A stretch of 64,000 nt of DNA from NCBI GenBank assembly GCA_003416985.1, contig QVIN01000009.1:124001-188000 (forward strand). Direction: 5' to 3'. Positions 55,401 through 63,982 of this stretch are shown in pieces (the stretch's first letter is position 1; each line of letters starts with the position of its first letter). Position numbers and translations under genes: made by a program. A model generated the notes under the pieces. It worked only from the letters and a program-made list of their open reading frames with translations. It was not told the origin of the DNA and did not search any database. Source of the stretch: Duganella sp. BJB480. GTDB taxonomy: Bacteria > Pseudomonadota > Gammaproteobacteria > Burkholderiales > Burkholderiaceae_D.

Positions 55401-56418
55401 ATAGGTGCGCCGCGTTGACTGTTGATGAATGACGTGTCTGCATGAGCTGCGTTTCGACCTCGCGCAGCCGCTGTTCGAAATCATGGATGCGGGCCTGATG
55501 GAGCCGCGCGGCGGCAAGCTGTTCGCTGTTGTCCCGCTTCGCCGGCGCCGCCCGTGCATGCGCCAGTTCAGACTGCATGGCCTCGATCTTTTCGTTGGTG
55601 TGGGTGATTTCGCGCTCGTGCAGCGCGCGCGTCGGACTGGCTCGGTTGAAGTGCAGCGACACGGCCGTCTGACGCGCATGCCTCCGCAAGCCATCCAGTT
55701 CCTGTTTCAGGCGCGGCACGTCGGATACCGCCGGCTCATGTTCGCGGACTGCCAGGAGTAGCCCGCTCATCCGCGCCATCGCTGCTCGCTCCCTGTGCAA
55801 CAAAGCCATCAGCGCGTTGCGTTGCTGCTCCAGTCTGGGGATGCGATCGGCCAGGTTGGCCATCCTCAGGATGGCAAGGCCTTCCTCCTCCCGTATGCGA
55901 TGGATTTCGGAGTCAAGTGCCGCCTCCACGCCGGCGGTGTGGTTCACGTCGATCTGCGCATGCAGCGATACCTCCTCAAGCTCTAATGTCCTCACCAAGG
56001 CGGGAATCACATCGCGCAAGGCCGCCGGTTCATGTGGCGGAGTGGGCCGCTCGCTGTTGCCGGGCCGCGTGTCGGCATAGCGTAGCAGTTGCGCATGGGG
56101 CTGGGGCTTGCGGTGTTTCAGTCCGAGCAGCACGGCTGTCTTTCCAGACAACTGGGAAAACACTTTCGCGACGCGCGGTCGTCGTTTGGCTGGCTCGGCC
56201 GCATGTGCGTCAGCCCCTTTTTCGATCAGTGACTTTGCTTTCTGGACCGACTTCCCGCTATCCGACCGCAACTCATTCAGTGCGGCCAGGGGGCCGAGGG
56301 TCGTCAGTTTGTGTGTTGTCTGGCGCGTGCTGGACCGCTGGTCGTCATGGGCCTTGCTACGGCCGATGCCGGGCAGACCGCACGTCAGCGATTGGGATCT
56401 TATAGAGATGCGGGACAT
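52495..56418 (-). CDS. Very large type III effector candidate (paralogue of the 38.9-43.4 kb gene; possibly AWR/XopZ-like)
   Basis: 1,307 aa, ATG at 56418. The first 40 residues are Ser/Thr/Arg-rich (MSRISIRSQSLTCGLPGIG) as in T3SS signals. Residues ~130-390 are coiled coils, ~400-900 helical (an A-W-R triad occurs in GFDAAWRALQ), and ~930-1200 a beta-rich part with LRVRRESGIEQGVQLRIPRR and LNVGLIDRAP. The end WEPAILVLREKTRMQVERG plus LAESQRTVGQW aligns with the C terminus of the 1,499-aa protein. This layout recalls AWR (RipA)/XopZ/HopAS effectors, without proof. A perfect Hrp box lies 104 nt upstream. It is convergent with the 58-aa-repeat gene (83-nt gap). Confidence 0.72.
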   Translation of the reverse strand: MSRISIRSQSLTCGLPGIGRSKAHDDQRSSTRQTTHKLTTLGPLAALNELRSDSGKSVQKAKSLIEKGADAHAAEPAKRRPRVAKVFSQLSGKTAVLLGLKHRKPQPHAQLLRYADTRPGNSERPTPPHEPAALRDVIPALVRTLELEEVSLHAQIDVNHTAGVEAALDSEIHRIREEEGLAILRMANLADRIPRLEQQRNALMALLHRERAAMARMSGLLLAVREHEPAVSDVPRLKQELDGLRRHARQTAVSLHFNRASPTRALHEREITHTNEKIEAMQSELAHARAAPAKRDNSEQLAAARLHQARIHDFEQRLREVETQLMQTRHSSTVNAAHLWEVGDGIADLEVLLPPLQEVMKRNAAVLEETSTRARKSRMELGGESQALLSRLLGHMPGFQTGVATAWSPPALRIWADGLERKVGAFGVDALAASSVLAIGMQALSIASGEDPVEADAILCEMRACSLSDLISAQGGPGAALTGMPGLSEKSRVMLGLLASVPRGMQVVSHLFAPGEMVRSKEQLYAARIYLQADDALRRASPEDGAGRRYLENAKRAVRCALQAPSVALGLAAATVDERAAYHGFRNGYQDNAADSHYQKANQHLRMLADWQHDAASSRRPWQARAHSPYHALREALTLATATGLPTPKRRARDELAKAADCLMDYVSARRQQLPPGQRPTDGELALQALAEQVQRTPIGTDLLTLKFDTAALAAIAERQGELRRHFEQGDVTKAKASPHDGFDAAWRALQATEHTLPEAMSLIQRQLLSPHQAASAFRQLTGEAAHWAKQEAAQRNRFHAAVGKANRLLYDGDLDKRVSGQTFHDLFEDMLAHLEWRDKLRFTEQHARGVNLGPLAAAFAVLGLPLGAKMVLSLQISTERVIEFYMGRTGPYIQIGKQKAHLSQAGAGLNGGCIWSLGKKLRMGMGWSADLRVRRESGIEQGVQLRIPRRAKGQDVAIVTQFLDLFEHLTHLATQADASRTDGDWMRELLAHHPNLNVGLIDRAPRKTIGTESNISVAALLRAACFRAGGTAGLKSRQDASSSSGVVAGNMTTTYRDSTGQNKTDVVARLGASVQSTVHEDKRQLGLSTGFFDLSHGREIRAKGRTHFCTVFTFDDEIDPVRTDRAIDFQSFKEFQQEVRDNWDAWVHYGIPKLASQVDENMRYVVAERQLENFLEQADAFTRINKLATMYVDYTLKPEAAPILDALRAEASLGRKAGREDLVQRAERDFDDLMTEPALWEPAILVLREKTRMQVERGIDLFVKVQRNRLAESQRTVGQWVQYEPVERADPGQRPAPARTWPDGAA

Positions 56419-56521
56419 GGCGGGATGAGTGGGAGCGTATGTTGAACGGGTAATTCGTGCTGATCGGTTTCCTTTGAAAGACCGCGGAAATCCGGCCCTG
56501 CAACTCTACGTCAGCCAAGGC

Positions 56522-56545
56522 CGAAGCAATGACTCCCACAACGAA
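56522..56545 (-). promoter_or_regulatory. hrp-II/PIP box (second large effector)
   Basis: On the minus strand TTCG (56545-56542), 16 nt, TTCG (56525-56522). Both halves fit TTCGB. Unlike the other four boxes there is no YANNNT at 30-33 nt; a TAGAGT lies at only 13 nt. The effector ATG is 104 nt downstream. Confidence 0.65.
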
Positions 56546-56608
56546 CTTAGGGTGCGTTTTATGAACCCGCCTCATGATAAGTTGACGCATAGACCAGCAA
56601 AATTTTTA

Positions 56609-56654
56609 ATTTCAAATCAGTTGCGTTTGAAATTATGATGCAACTCAGTTGTAT
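56609..56654. promoter_or_regulatory. Two dyads upstream of the TonB receptor gene
   Basis: ATTTCAAA-N9-TTTGAAAT (56609-56633) is a perfect 8-bp inverted repeat, and ATGCAACTCAGTTGTAT (56638-56654) is a near-perfect dyad. Both lie just before the ATG at 56680 and could be operators. The match to a Fur box is poor. Confidence 0.4.
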
Positions 56655-56679
56655 TAAGAATTCAATCTTTGGAGTGTTT

Positions 56680-58800
56680 ATGTTTTTTGCAGTCCCCTCA
56701 TCACGCCTTGCTTTCTGTCTGACGGTCGCCCTGCCTGTCTACGCGGCCGCCGATCCGCTTGATCTTGCCGCCGCCCCCCAAGCCATGGATGCAGTCGAAG
56801 TCGTCGGCGTACGCCAGCCATATCGCAGCTTGTCGGCCACGGCCGCAACCAAGACTGAAACGGCGTTAAAGGACCTGCCGCAGAGCGCACGCGTGCTGAC
56901 TGCCGACTTGTTGCGCGATGCCGGCGTTGATCGCTTTGCCGACGCGCTCGACTTGGGCAGCGGCATTTCGCGGCAGAATAATTTCGGTGGCGTCTGGGAT
57001 AGTTACGCGGTGCGCGGATTCACCGGCGATCCGAATTACGGTTCCGATTTTCTGGTCAACGGCTTCAGCTCCAGCCGGGGCTACAACGGACTACGCGATC
57101 TTGCCAATGTGAGCAGTATCGAGATCTTGAAAGGACCTGCCGCTGCGCTGTATGGTCGAGGGGAAGCCGGCGGTATCATTAATATCATGACCAAGAAGCC
57201 CGGGTTCAGCCCCTCGTACACCATCGAACAGTCGGTTGGCAGCCACGACATTTACAGGAGCGCGGCGGATCTGACCGGCCCTCTGGGCGAAACCGTCGCT
57301 TATCGTGTGAACGCGGCCTATGAGCAAGGAGACAGCTTTCGCGACACGCTGTCATCGAAGCGCCGCCTGATATCGCCGTCGCTGATCTGGCGCGTCTCAG
57401 ACAGCACCACGGTATCGTATGAGCTCGAACAGATCGAGCAGCAGGCTTATCTTGATCGGGGTGTCGTTGCTGTCCAAGGCGTGCTGGGCCGGATACCGAA
57501 CTCGCGCTTTCTCGGCGAGCCGGCTGACGGCCCCATGACTATCCATTCGAACGGGAACCAAATATTCGTCCAACACGATTTCAATGCCGACTGGTCGCTG
57601 CAAGGCGGCCTGTCGTACCGCAGCAGTTTATTGCTCGGCTACTCGACCGAGGCATCGGCGCTACAGGGCGATGGTCGCACCTTGTGGCGCCAGCGTCGCT
57701 TCCGTGATTTTTCCGCGCAAGACTGGTCGGGGCGTGCCGAGTTGCTGGGCAAGGTGGTGACGGGCGCTGTCCAACATCATCTGCTGGTGGGGGCCGACGG
57801 CTATCGTTTTGTCGACGACCGTCTTCAGTTGCGCAAGAACCCGAGCGCCAGCGCGCCCTATGCCATCGATATCTACCATCCAGCCTACGGTGGCATGCAG
57901 CCGACGGTTCTGGGGCCATCGCTCGACACCAGGGAACAGCAATGGTCGACGGCGGTCTATTTGCAGGACCAGATTGAGCTCGGCAGCGAATGGAAGGCCT
58001 TGTTCGGCCTGCGGCGCGACAGTTACCGCCAGACCATCATCAATCACAACAAGAATGGGCTGGCCAATCGGCAATCGCTCGACGCCAGCAGTCCGCGCGT
58101 CGGCCTGGTGTACCAGCCCAACCGCCAGGCATCGCTGTATGTCTCTGCGGGGAAAGCGTTCCGCCCGAACAGCGGCATCGGCATCGACAACGAATCGTTT
58201 CCGGCCGAAAGCAGCCGCGCCTACGAGGCTGGTATTAAATTCGATAGCGGCAACGGAAAGTTAAGCAGCACGCTGGCGCTGTATTCCATCAAGAAAAAAA
58301 ATGTCCTGACGCTCAACCCGCTTGACACCAACTTCTCGCTGGCAGCGGGCGAGGTCGGCAGCATGGGTGTCGAGCTCGACGTCGCGGGCGAGTTGGCGCG
58401 CACGTTGCAGATGTCGTTCTCCTATGCGTACACGGACGCCAAAGTCTTGCGTGACAATGTACTGGCGGTGGGCGGAAGACTGGCTAATGTGCCAAAGCAG
58501 AGTGCGAATCTGTTGCTGACACATGAGTTCAAGCTTGGCGGTGCGAGTGCGTCGGTCGGAGGTGGCTTCAATTATGTCGGTGAGCGCAATGGCGACGTGG
58601 CGATCAGCAGTACCTTCAAACTCCCGGCCTACACCACGACCAAGCTGTTGTCGTCCTATGCGCCGAATAGCAGGCTGCGCCTGTCGCTGGAGGTAGACAA
58701 TCTGTTTGACAAAGCCTACTACCAGAGCGCATACCAGCAGACGTGGGTCGCGCCTGGCGAAGATCGCCGAGCCAGGTTGACAGCGCGGTACACATTTTGA
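56680..58800 (+). CDS. TonB-dependent siderophore receptor
   Basis: 706 aa from the ATG at 56680, chosen for its GGAGTG ribosome site and direct signal peptide (FFAVPSSRLAFCLTVALPVY, cleavage near AAA). Two ATGs 15 codons upstream are also in frame. A TonB-box-like MDAVEVVGV precedes the plug domain (KDLPQSARVLTADLLRDAG, DSYAVRGFTGDPNYGSDF, IEILKGPAAALYGRGEAGG, INIMTKKPG). The 22-strand barrel ends in RLTARYTF with terminal Phe. This is the FhuA/FpvA-like siderophore group; the ligand is unknown. It is followed by a DUF1624 gene after only 8 nt, so they probably form an operon. Confidence 0.92.
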   Translation: MFFAVPSSRLAFCLTVALPVYAAADPLDLAAAPQAMDAVEVVGVRQPYRSLSATAATKTETALKDLPQSARVLTADLLRDAGVDRFADALDLGSGISRQNNFGGVWDSYAVRGFTGDPNYGSDFLVNGFSSSRGYNGLRDLANVSSIEILKGPAAALYGRGEAGGIINIMTKKPGFSPSYTIEQSVGSHDIYRSAADLTGPLGETVAYRVNAAYEQGDSFRDTLSSKRRLISPSLIWRVSDSTTVSYELEQIEQQAYLDRGVVAVQGVLGRIPNSRFLGEPADGPMTIHSNGNQIFVQHDFNADWSLQGGLSYRSSLLLGYSTEASALQGDGRTLWRQRRFRDFSAQDWSGRAELLGKVVTGAVQHHLLVGADGYRFVDDRLQLRKNPSASAPYAIDIYHPAYGGMQPTVLGPSLDTREQQWSTAVYLQDQIELGSEWKALFGLRRDSYRQTIINHNKNGLANRQSLDASSPRVGLVYQPNRQASLYVSAGKAFRPNSGIGIDNESFPAESSRAYEAGIKFDSGNGKLSSTLALYSIKKKNVLTLNPLDTNFSLAAGEVGSMGVELDVAGELARTLQMSFSYAYTDAKVLRDNVLAVGGRLANVPKQSANLLLTHEFKLGGASASVGGGFNYVGERNGDVAISSTFKLPAYTTTKLLSSYAPNSRLRLSLEVDNLFDKAYYQSAYQQTWVAPGEDRRARLTARYTF

Positions 58801-58808
58801 ACCCCGGC

Positions 58809-59969
58809 ATGGGCGGTGGCGCCATCCCGTCCATGCGAGGTCCGCGGTTGGCATCGATAGACATCATGCGCGGGCTGGTGATGATGATGATGACCGTCGA
58901 TCACGTACGGGAGACGTTCTTTCTGCGCTGGCAAGTCAGCGATCCGATGGATGTCGCCCAGATTGATCCGGGTCTGTTCTTCAGCCGCCTGGCGGCGCAT
59001 TTCTGTGCGCCGATGTTCGTCTTCCTGACCGGCTTGTCGGCATGGCTGTATGCGCACCCGGCGTCCGGCCCGCGTCCGGTGACGGGCTTTCTCGTCAAGC
59101 GCGGCTTGATGCTGGTAGCGCTGGAGATCAGCGTGATCGGCGTGGCGTGGACCGGCAAAATCCCCCCTCCCGTGATCTACCTGCAAGTGATCTGGGTCAT
59201 TGGCCTGGCGATGATCGCGCTGACCCTGCTGCATCGTTTGCCCAGTCCGCCGCTGATCGGGGGCGCGCTGTGTATCGTGTTTGGCCACAACCTGCTGACG
59301 CCCATCGCATTCGAACCGGGAAGCCCCGCCTACATCCCCTGGACCATCCTGCATGATCGTGGTTTCCTGCTGGCGCAAGGGCCGTTGATGATCAAGGTCA
59401 GCTATCCATTGCTGCCATGGATAGGCGTTATCGTGCTGGGGTACGCGACCGGCCCATGGTATGCGTCGTGCATTGATCCGGCGCGCCGGCAGAGGTTCTT
59501 GATGTACAGCGGGATTATCGCGGTGTTGCTTTTCCTGATGCTGCGCGTAAGTAATTTCTATGGCGAGACATTGCCATGGACGGCGGGCGAGACGGCAATG
59601 CGGACAGTGATGTCTTTTCTGAACGTAAAGAAATATCCTCCGTCGCTGGATTTTTTGCTGCTCACCTTAGGCAGTGGCTTGGTGTTGCTGTCCAGGCTGG
59701 AAACCTGGAACAACCGGCTGTTGCGAGGCGCGGCAAATTTCGGTAGCGCGCCGCTGTTTTACTACGTGCTGCATTTGTACTTGTTGCTCATACTGCAAAA
59801 GCTGCTTGCGTGGGGCTTGGGAACCAACGATGGCAACCGTTATGAGTTTCAAAGTCTCTGGACGATTTGGCTGGTGTCGGTATTATTGCTGGCATCGCTC
59901 CATGCTCCGGTGATGGCTTTCGCGCGCTTCAAGCGAAAGTCGACCATGGCTTGGGTGCGCTATTTCTGA
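58809..59969 (+). CDS. DUF1624 membrane protein (heparan-alpha-glucosaminide acetyltransferase-like)
   Basis: 386 aa from the ATG at 58809 (ATG at 58833 is an alternative). The opening RLASIDIMRGLVMMMMTVDH is the hallmark of DUF1624/HGSNAT-like proteins, whose conserved Asp and His may take part in transmembrane acetyl transfer. About ten membrane helices follow, ending in a basic tail. SAWLYAHPASGPRPVTGFLV, RGFLLAQGPLMIKVSYPLLPW and FYYVLHLYLLLILQKLL in pieces are typical. It starts 8 nt after the TonB receptor stop. A role in modifying a siderophore or a surface glycan is possible but cannot be read from sequence. Confidence 0.8.
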   Translation: MGGGAIPSMRGPRLASIDIMRGLVMMMMTVDHVRETFFLRWQVSDPMDVAQIDPGLFFSRLAAHFCAPMFVFLTGLSAWLYAHPASGPRPVTGFLVKRGLMLVALEISVIGVAWTGKIPPPVIYLQVIWVIGLAMIALTLLHRLPSPPLIGGALCIVFGHNLLTPIAFEPGSPAYIPWTILHDRGFLLAQGPLMIKVSYPLLPWIGVIVLGYATGPWYASCIDPARRQRFLMYSGIIAVLLFLMLRVSNFYGETLPWTAGETAMRTVMSFLNVKKYPPSLDFLLLTLGSGLVLLSRLETWNNRLLRGAANFGSAPLFYYVLHLYLLLILQKLLAWGLGTNDGNRYEFQSLWTIWLVSVLLLASLHAPVMAFARFKRKSTMAWVRYF

Positions 59970-60053
59970 GCGTACAACTGGCTCAAAAACGGCACTAGCG
60001 ATGCCGTCATGGCGGCGTCGCTGGTGCGAGGCCATGCATGGTCGAAGCTATGC

Positions 60054-60206
60054 TTATTTGCGCTTGCTGTGGTGGAATGCGTGCTTAGCTTCGAGCTGGA
60101 CACTGTTTGATTTGTCATATGGCGTTTGGCGGAAAACGATGGTAGAACCATCCGTGGGAAACACATTGCCGTTCTGATCCAAAATATCTAAAGTTGCATT
60201 GGCCAT
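60054..60206 (-). CDS. Small hypothetical protein (50 aa)
   Basis: ATG at 60206 with GGAAA upstream, stop TAA at 60054. The product begins MANATLDILDQNGNVFPTDG and continues with STIVFRQTPYDKSNSVQLEA and a basic tail. Composition and codon choice look coding and the strand pattern is beta-like, but no family is recognised. It stands alone between the DUF1624 gene and the last MCP. Confidence 0.4.
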   Translation of the reverse strand: MANATLDILDQNGNVFPTDGSTIVFRQTPYDKSNSVQLEAKHAFHHSKRK

Positions 60207-60715
60207 TGAGTTTCCTAGCAGATGATCACGTATGGGGTGACAAGCAGTACGTCTTCAATGTACCCGATTCCTATTTGTAAAAATGCGCTCTTTGTCACTA
60301 TTGCGGAAGGAACGAATGCGGTCTCAAGCTTCAGGCTGGCGCGATGCCATCGTTTGGTTTTGAGAAGGGGTTATCGTCCTCCCCCAGTCGAGAAGCATCA
60401 CCGCTTCCTACAAGAAAATCAGGATTTCCCGAGATGAAATTTCATCAGATCACGCTATCATTGAATTGCGCTCACAAGAAATCTTAAGTTACTCAAGAAC
60501 ATGCAGATGCTTCACAAGTAAGCTATTGCAGCTGCATATCTGCTCACAGTATAAAAGTAATGGCAATGTCGCAAACGTTGCCGATGCCTCTCTTAGGCCG
60601 AAATCCCGCCGCTGTTGGTCCTTGGTACGTAAGCCCAAAATTCTGCTTAGGCCTCACGCAAGTCACGATTAGCTCATACGCTTTAATTTTTCTACAACCA
60701 ATAAAAATTAATCAA
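60207..60715. other. Intergenic stretch upstream of the last MCP
   Basis: About 510 bp with no supported gene. It is AT-rich near 60430-60560 and 60660-60715. The open frame that runs into the MCP from 60560 is leader sequence; the MCP most likely starts at 60716 because only there does the usual M-K-I-x-N-x-K-I-G opening begin. Confidence 0.4.
60405..60431 (-). promoter_or_regulatory. GGGAAATCC / GTAGGAAG half-site pair, 21 bp apart
   Basis: On the minus strand CGGGAAATCC (60431-60422) and GTAGGAAG (60411-60404) have GGAA cores 21 bp apart, about 300 bp before the MCP ATG. Same pattern as the pairs at 1121, 22263, 28482, 28561 and 50567. Confidence 0.35.
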
Positions 60716-62443
60716 ATGAAAATTGAAAATTTTAAAATCGGCCCCCGCTTGATCGCCTCTTTTAGCGTCGTGCTGATGATGCTGGTTATCGTTGCAGCAT
60801 TAGGTGTAAGTCGGATGAGTGCTATGCAGCGGTCTATGGTGGACATTACAAAAGGGAATGACGTTGAGTCCAGTTTAGCATTCCAAATGCGCTTAAGCGT
60901 CGCCGATAGGATGATCGCACTGCGTAATCTCGTCCTCTTCGAAGATCCCACGCAAATGCAAACGCAGGTTGATCGAGTTCGAAAGCAGGCACAACTTTAT
61001 GAAACTGCCGAAAAGAAAATCCGCGAAAATTTTGCTGTTTACGGCATTCAGGATGACGAAACCAGGATACTGACAGATATCCAAGGGCAAAATGTCGCAG
61101 CTACCCCACTCATTGAAAAGGTTCTTCAATTGGGACTGGAGAATAAGGATGCCGAGGCAACGAAGATACTCATCGGTGATCTGCGTGATGTCCAAATTAA
61201 ATGGCAAAATGGCCTCGATGCCTTGGTCTCCAGTGAGAAAAAACAAAACGAAGAGGCAAGTGCCGCAGCGGACGAGGCATATTTGTTCGCACGGAATACG
61301 ATGATTGGGTTGAGCTGTGTTGCTGTGTTCATCGGAATGGTGGTTGCGTGGATCATAACTCGCAGTATTGTGCTGCCCATTCAGCATGCCGTAACGATCG
61401 CTCAGACGGTCGCTGACGGCGACTTAACGAGTCAAATTGAGGTTACCGGCAAGGATGAAACCAGTATATTACTGGCGACCTTGAAGACAATGAATGAGAG
61501 CTTGCAAAGAATCGTCAGCCAGGTGCGCGCTGGCACGGATACCATGACGACGGCATCCAAGGAAATCGCGGCAGGCAATTTGGATCTGTCGTCGCGCACT
61601 GAGCAACAAGCCAGTTCGTTGGAGGAGACTGCGTCGTCGATGGAACAGTTGACCAGCTCCGTAAGGCAAAATGCTGATAACGCTCGTCAGGCGAGCAGTT
61701 TGGCGACGACCGCATCTGAGGTTGCCATTCGAGGTGGCGTGGCGTTCGCCAATGTCGTCGAAACGATGAGTGCAATTAGCGCATCGTCGAAAAAAATCGT
61801 CGAGATTATAGGCGTCATCGATGGTATTGCTTTCCAGACGAATATCCTCGCTCTGAATGCTGCGGTCGAAGCGGCGCGTGCGGGCGAACAAGGCCGAGGT
61901 TTTGCAGTGGTGGCCACCGAAGTGCGCAGCCTGGCCCATCGAAGCGCCGCTGCGGCCAAGGAAATTAAAACGTTGATCAGTGATTCGGTTTCCAAGGTCG
62001 ATTCTGGATCTGCCCTGGTAAATCAAACCGGGGAGACCATGAATCAGGTCGTTAATAGTGTTCGCCAGGTTGGCAGTATCATTACCGAAATCACTGCGGC
62101 AAGCCAGGAACAGAGCCTGGGTATTGAACAGATCAACCAAGCGATTATTCAGATGGATAGCGTCACCCAGAAAAATGCAGCGTTGGTTGAGGAATCGGCG
62201 GCGGCTGCCGAATCTCTACAGGGCCAAGCGATTGAGCTTGTTGACGTTGTCGGGAAATTCGTATTGAATCCAGCATCGATAGCCAGAGTTGCCGGAGAAT
62301 TGAAGCAAAATGCATTTGCTGCCTCCAATCGATCGCAGACTTTGGCGCTCACGATATCGCACAGATCGGGTAGCACGGCGCCCCCTGCAATCCAGCGGAA
62401 ATTTCAGACCAAAGTTCATGATTCGGAGTGGTGCGAGTTCTAA
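60716..62443 (+). CDS. Methyl-accepting chemotaxis protein with EWCEF tail
   Basis: 575 aa from the ATG at 60716 (MKIENFKIGPRLIASF). TM1 (~11-31), periplasmic helical bundle (~32-190), TM2 (~191-212), HAMP (RSIVLPIQHAVTIAQ) and the signalling domain with GIAFQTNILALNAAVEAA and GEQGRGFAVVATEVR. It ends HDSEWCEF, a variant of the docking pentapeptide (x-W-x-x-F), which keeps the key Trp and Phe. The ribosome site is weak. Codon use is less GC-rich than in the MCPs at 48.7 and 26.7 kb. Confidence 0.92.
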   Translation: MKIENFKIGPRLIASFSVVLMMLVIVAALGVSRMSAMQRSMVDITKGNDVESSLAFQMRLSVADRMIALRNLVLFEDPTQMQTQVDRVRKQAQLYETAEKKIRENFAVYGIQDDETRILTDIQGQNVAATPLIEKVLQLGLENKDAEATKILIGDLRDVQIKWQNGLDALVSSEKKQNEEASAAADEAYLFARNTMIGLSCVAVFIGMVVAWIITRSIVLPIQHAVTIAQTVADGDLTSQIEVTGKDETSILLATLKTMNESLQRIVSQVRAGTDTMTTASKEIAAGNLDLSSRTEQQASSLEETASSMEQLTSSVRQNADNARQASSLATTASEVAIRGGVAFANVVETMSAISASSKKIVEIIGVIDGIAFQTNILALNAAVEAARAGEQGRGFAVVATEVRSLAHRSAAAAKEIKTLISDSVSKVDSGSALVNQTGETMNQVVNSVRQVGSIITEITAASQEQSLGIEQINQAIIQMDSVTQKNAALVEESAAAAESLQGQAIELVDVVGKFVLNPASIARVAGELKQNAFAASNRSQTLALTISHRSGSTAPPAIQRKFQTKVHDSEWCEF

Positions 62444-62536
62444 GTTTTGTGATGCGTCGAGGGGGGAATGTCTACTTTTAACACGTTCTATAATGGGGAT
62501 TATCGCGTGAGCGCCGAACATCCGGCCGCAGGTAGC

Positions 62537-63321
62537 CTATTTGCGTGTCGCTGCGGTATATTTATAGATGATTTTTTGATAAGTTTCATCCAATTTCATC
62601 GCGGATAGCGTTCTATTGTATTTGGCGATCACGTCGGAAAATTCTTTTTTCTTGCTAAACGCAACATAAGTAGGAACACTTTCCACCGCTGGCACCAACT
62701 CTTCTATTTTATCCAGAGCGTTAAGCTGCTTTGCAAGAAAAAGGATCATATAACGACTACTGGGAATTAAATCGACTCGATTTGCCAGCAATTTTTTAAG
62801 TTGGCTTCGCTGCTGTTGGCCCAATTAATTCGTTTGAATATGTTGGCTTTCATTGCTCCGTCGAATTTCTCCCCATAGCTCATCTGATTGACCACACCAA
62901 TGCTCACGCCCGAATATTTTTGTTAATCTCCTTCAGAATTGAGCGCGGAGCCGGTTCTGGAGAAAAGCGAGATGGTCTGGGTAAACAATGCTTCGCCCGC
63001 GAAGGACATGAACTCCTCGCGCTCTGCTGTTTTATAAAGCGGGAAAACACCATCGATGACACCCGCTTTGAGTGATTGAATCGCACGCGAGAGCGGCGTG
63101 ATTTGAACACTGGCCGTATATCCACTAAGGCTGAGCGCCTCGATCATAATGTCGTAGGCAATGCCGGTGATCTTGTCATCCTTGCGATAGCCAAATGGCG
63201 GGCCATCGGGAACCATGAATTTCAGTTCGGAATATTGCGGCTCGGCCCATATGGCATGACTTGGAAGAAAAGATAGTATTGTGAGAAAAATGGTTGTGAT
63301 GACAATGAATTTTCTTGTCAT
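62537..63321 (-). pseudogene. Family-3 periplasmic solute-binding protein, disrupted
   Basis: Reading from the ATG at 63321, a signal peptide (ending SHAIWA) and the first lobe (FMVPDGPPFGYRKDDKITG, GIAYDIMIEALSLSGYTASV in pieces, VIDGVFPLYKTAEREEFMSF) are followed by an in-frame TAA at about 62925 after LNSEGD. The same frame continues sensibly (KYSGVSIGVVNQMSYGEKF, then RINWANSSEANLK), then breaks at a run of six A residues near 62795. One more A would restore the frame into LLANRVDLIPSSRYMILFL and the normal C terminus (DETYQKIIYKYTAATRK). So one stop and one frameshift separate it from a full 260-aa binding protein. Sequencing error at the A-run is possible, but not for the stop. Confidence 0.75.
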
Positions 63322-63606
63322 TTCTTCCTCCCTGATGCTCTAGATTCTTGTTCTCACGTCCTGTTGCCCAGCATCTTCCATTTTTGTGCTCAGCCCACCA
63401 GCGAAGTGGAGTTGCATCATCATTCTCGAACGGTACTATTGTATTTGCGGGCCTTGTTGAGCTGGCCTCAAGTAAAGATATTTATGCTTTACTTTTTGAT
63501 CGAATACTGGCCTGTGGTGCAGACGGACGTCGCGTTGTTCACCCCGCAATAGTACAATGATTCCAGCCGATGTTGGCTAGAGTAGATTTTATTAAAAGGA
63601 GCATAA

Positions 63607-63822
63607 ATGACCAAGATCACTGGCGCCGAATATGTTACATCCACTGGCAGCGAGCATATTACACCTGCGGGGGGCAATATTTTCGCGGACCTGGGCTTTC
63701 CGCCTTCGGAAGCAGAAAAGCTACACGCTGACGCAGTGCTTATCATTGCCCTGAAATTGGCGTTGAAAGACAAAGCTGGTGCGGATATTCCAGTTACTAA
63801 AACGCTCCCCACCCAGCCTTAG
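63607..63822 (+). pseudogene. Truncated XRE/HigA-like antitoxin N-terminal fragment
   Basis: 71 aa behind AAAGGAG. The segment ITPAGGNIFADLGFPPSEAEKLHADAVLII in pieces is the characteristic opening of the COG5606 HigA-like group, in which a helix-turn-helix domain normally follows after 'L-A-L-K-D'. Here the frame instead ends ADIPVTKTLPTQP without any HTH. No HigB-type toxin gene is adjacent. It is probably a fragment left by a rearrangement; an inverted-repeat element begins 54 bp downstream. Confidence 0.55.
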
Positions 63823-63875
63823 GCTCCAGGGGCGTTACCCCCCCTCCGGGCAAAGCGATATACGCTGATTAACCT

Positions 63876-63982
63876 TTAAGGAAGCGCTGATTTATTCGTT
63901 TTCTGAAAATCTACTCCTTGATAAATCAAGGACTTACAACGCGCAATGGACCGAAAAATCGATTAAATCAGCGGTTCCTTAA
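63876..63982. mobile_element. MITE-like element with 19-bp terminal inverted repeats
   Basis: TTAAGGAAGCGCTGATTTA (63876-63894) and the reverse complement of 63964-63982 differ at one of 19 positions. The 107-bp element contains no gene but an internal perfect dyad CCTTGATAAATCAAGG (63916-63931). This is the shape of a non-autonomous miniature transposable element. The parent IS family is not identified. Confidence 0.65.
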
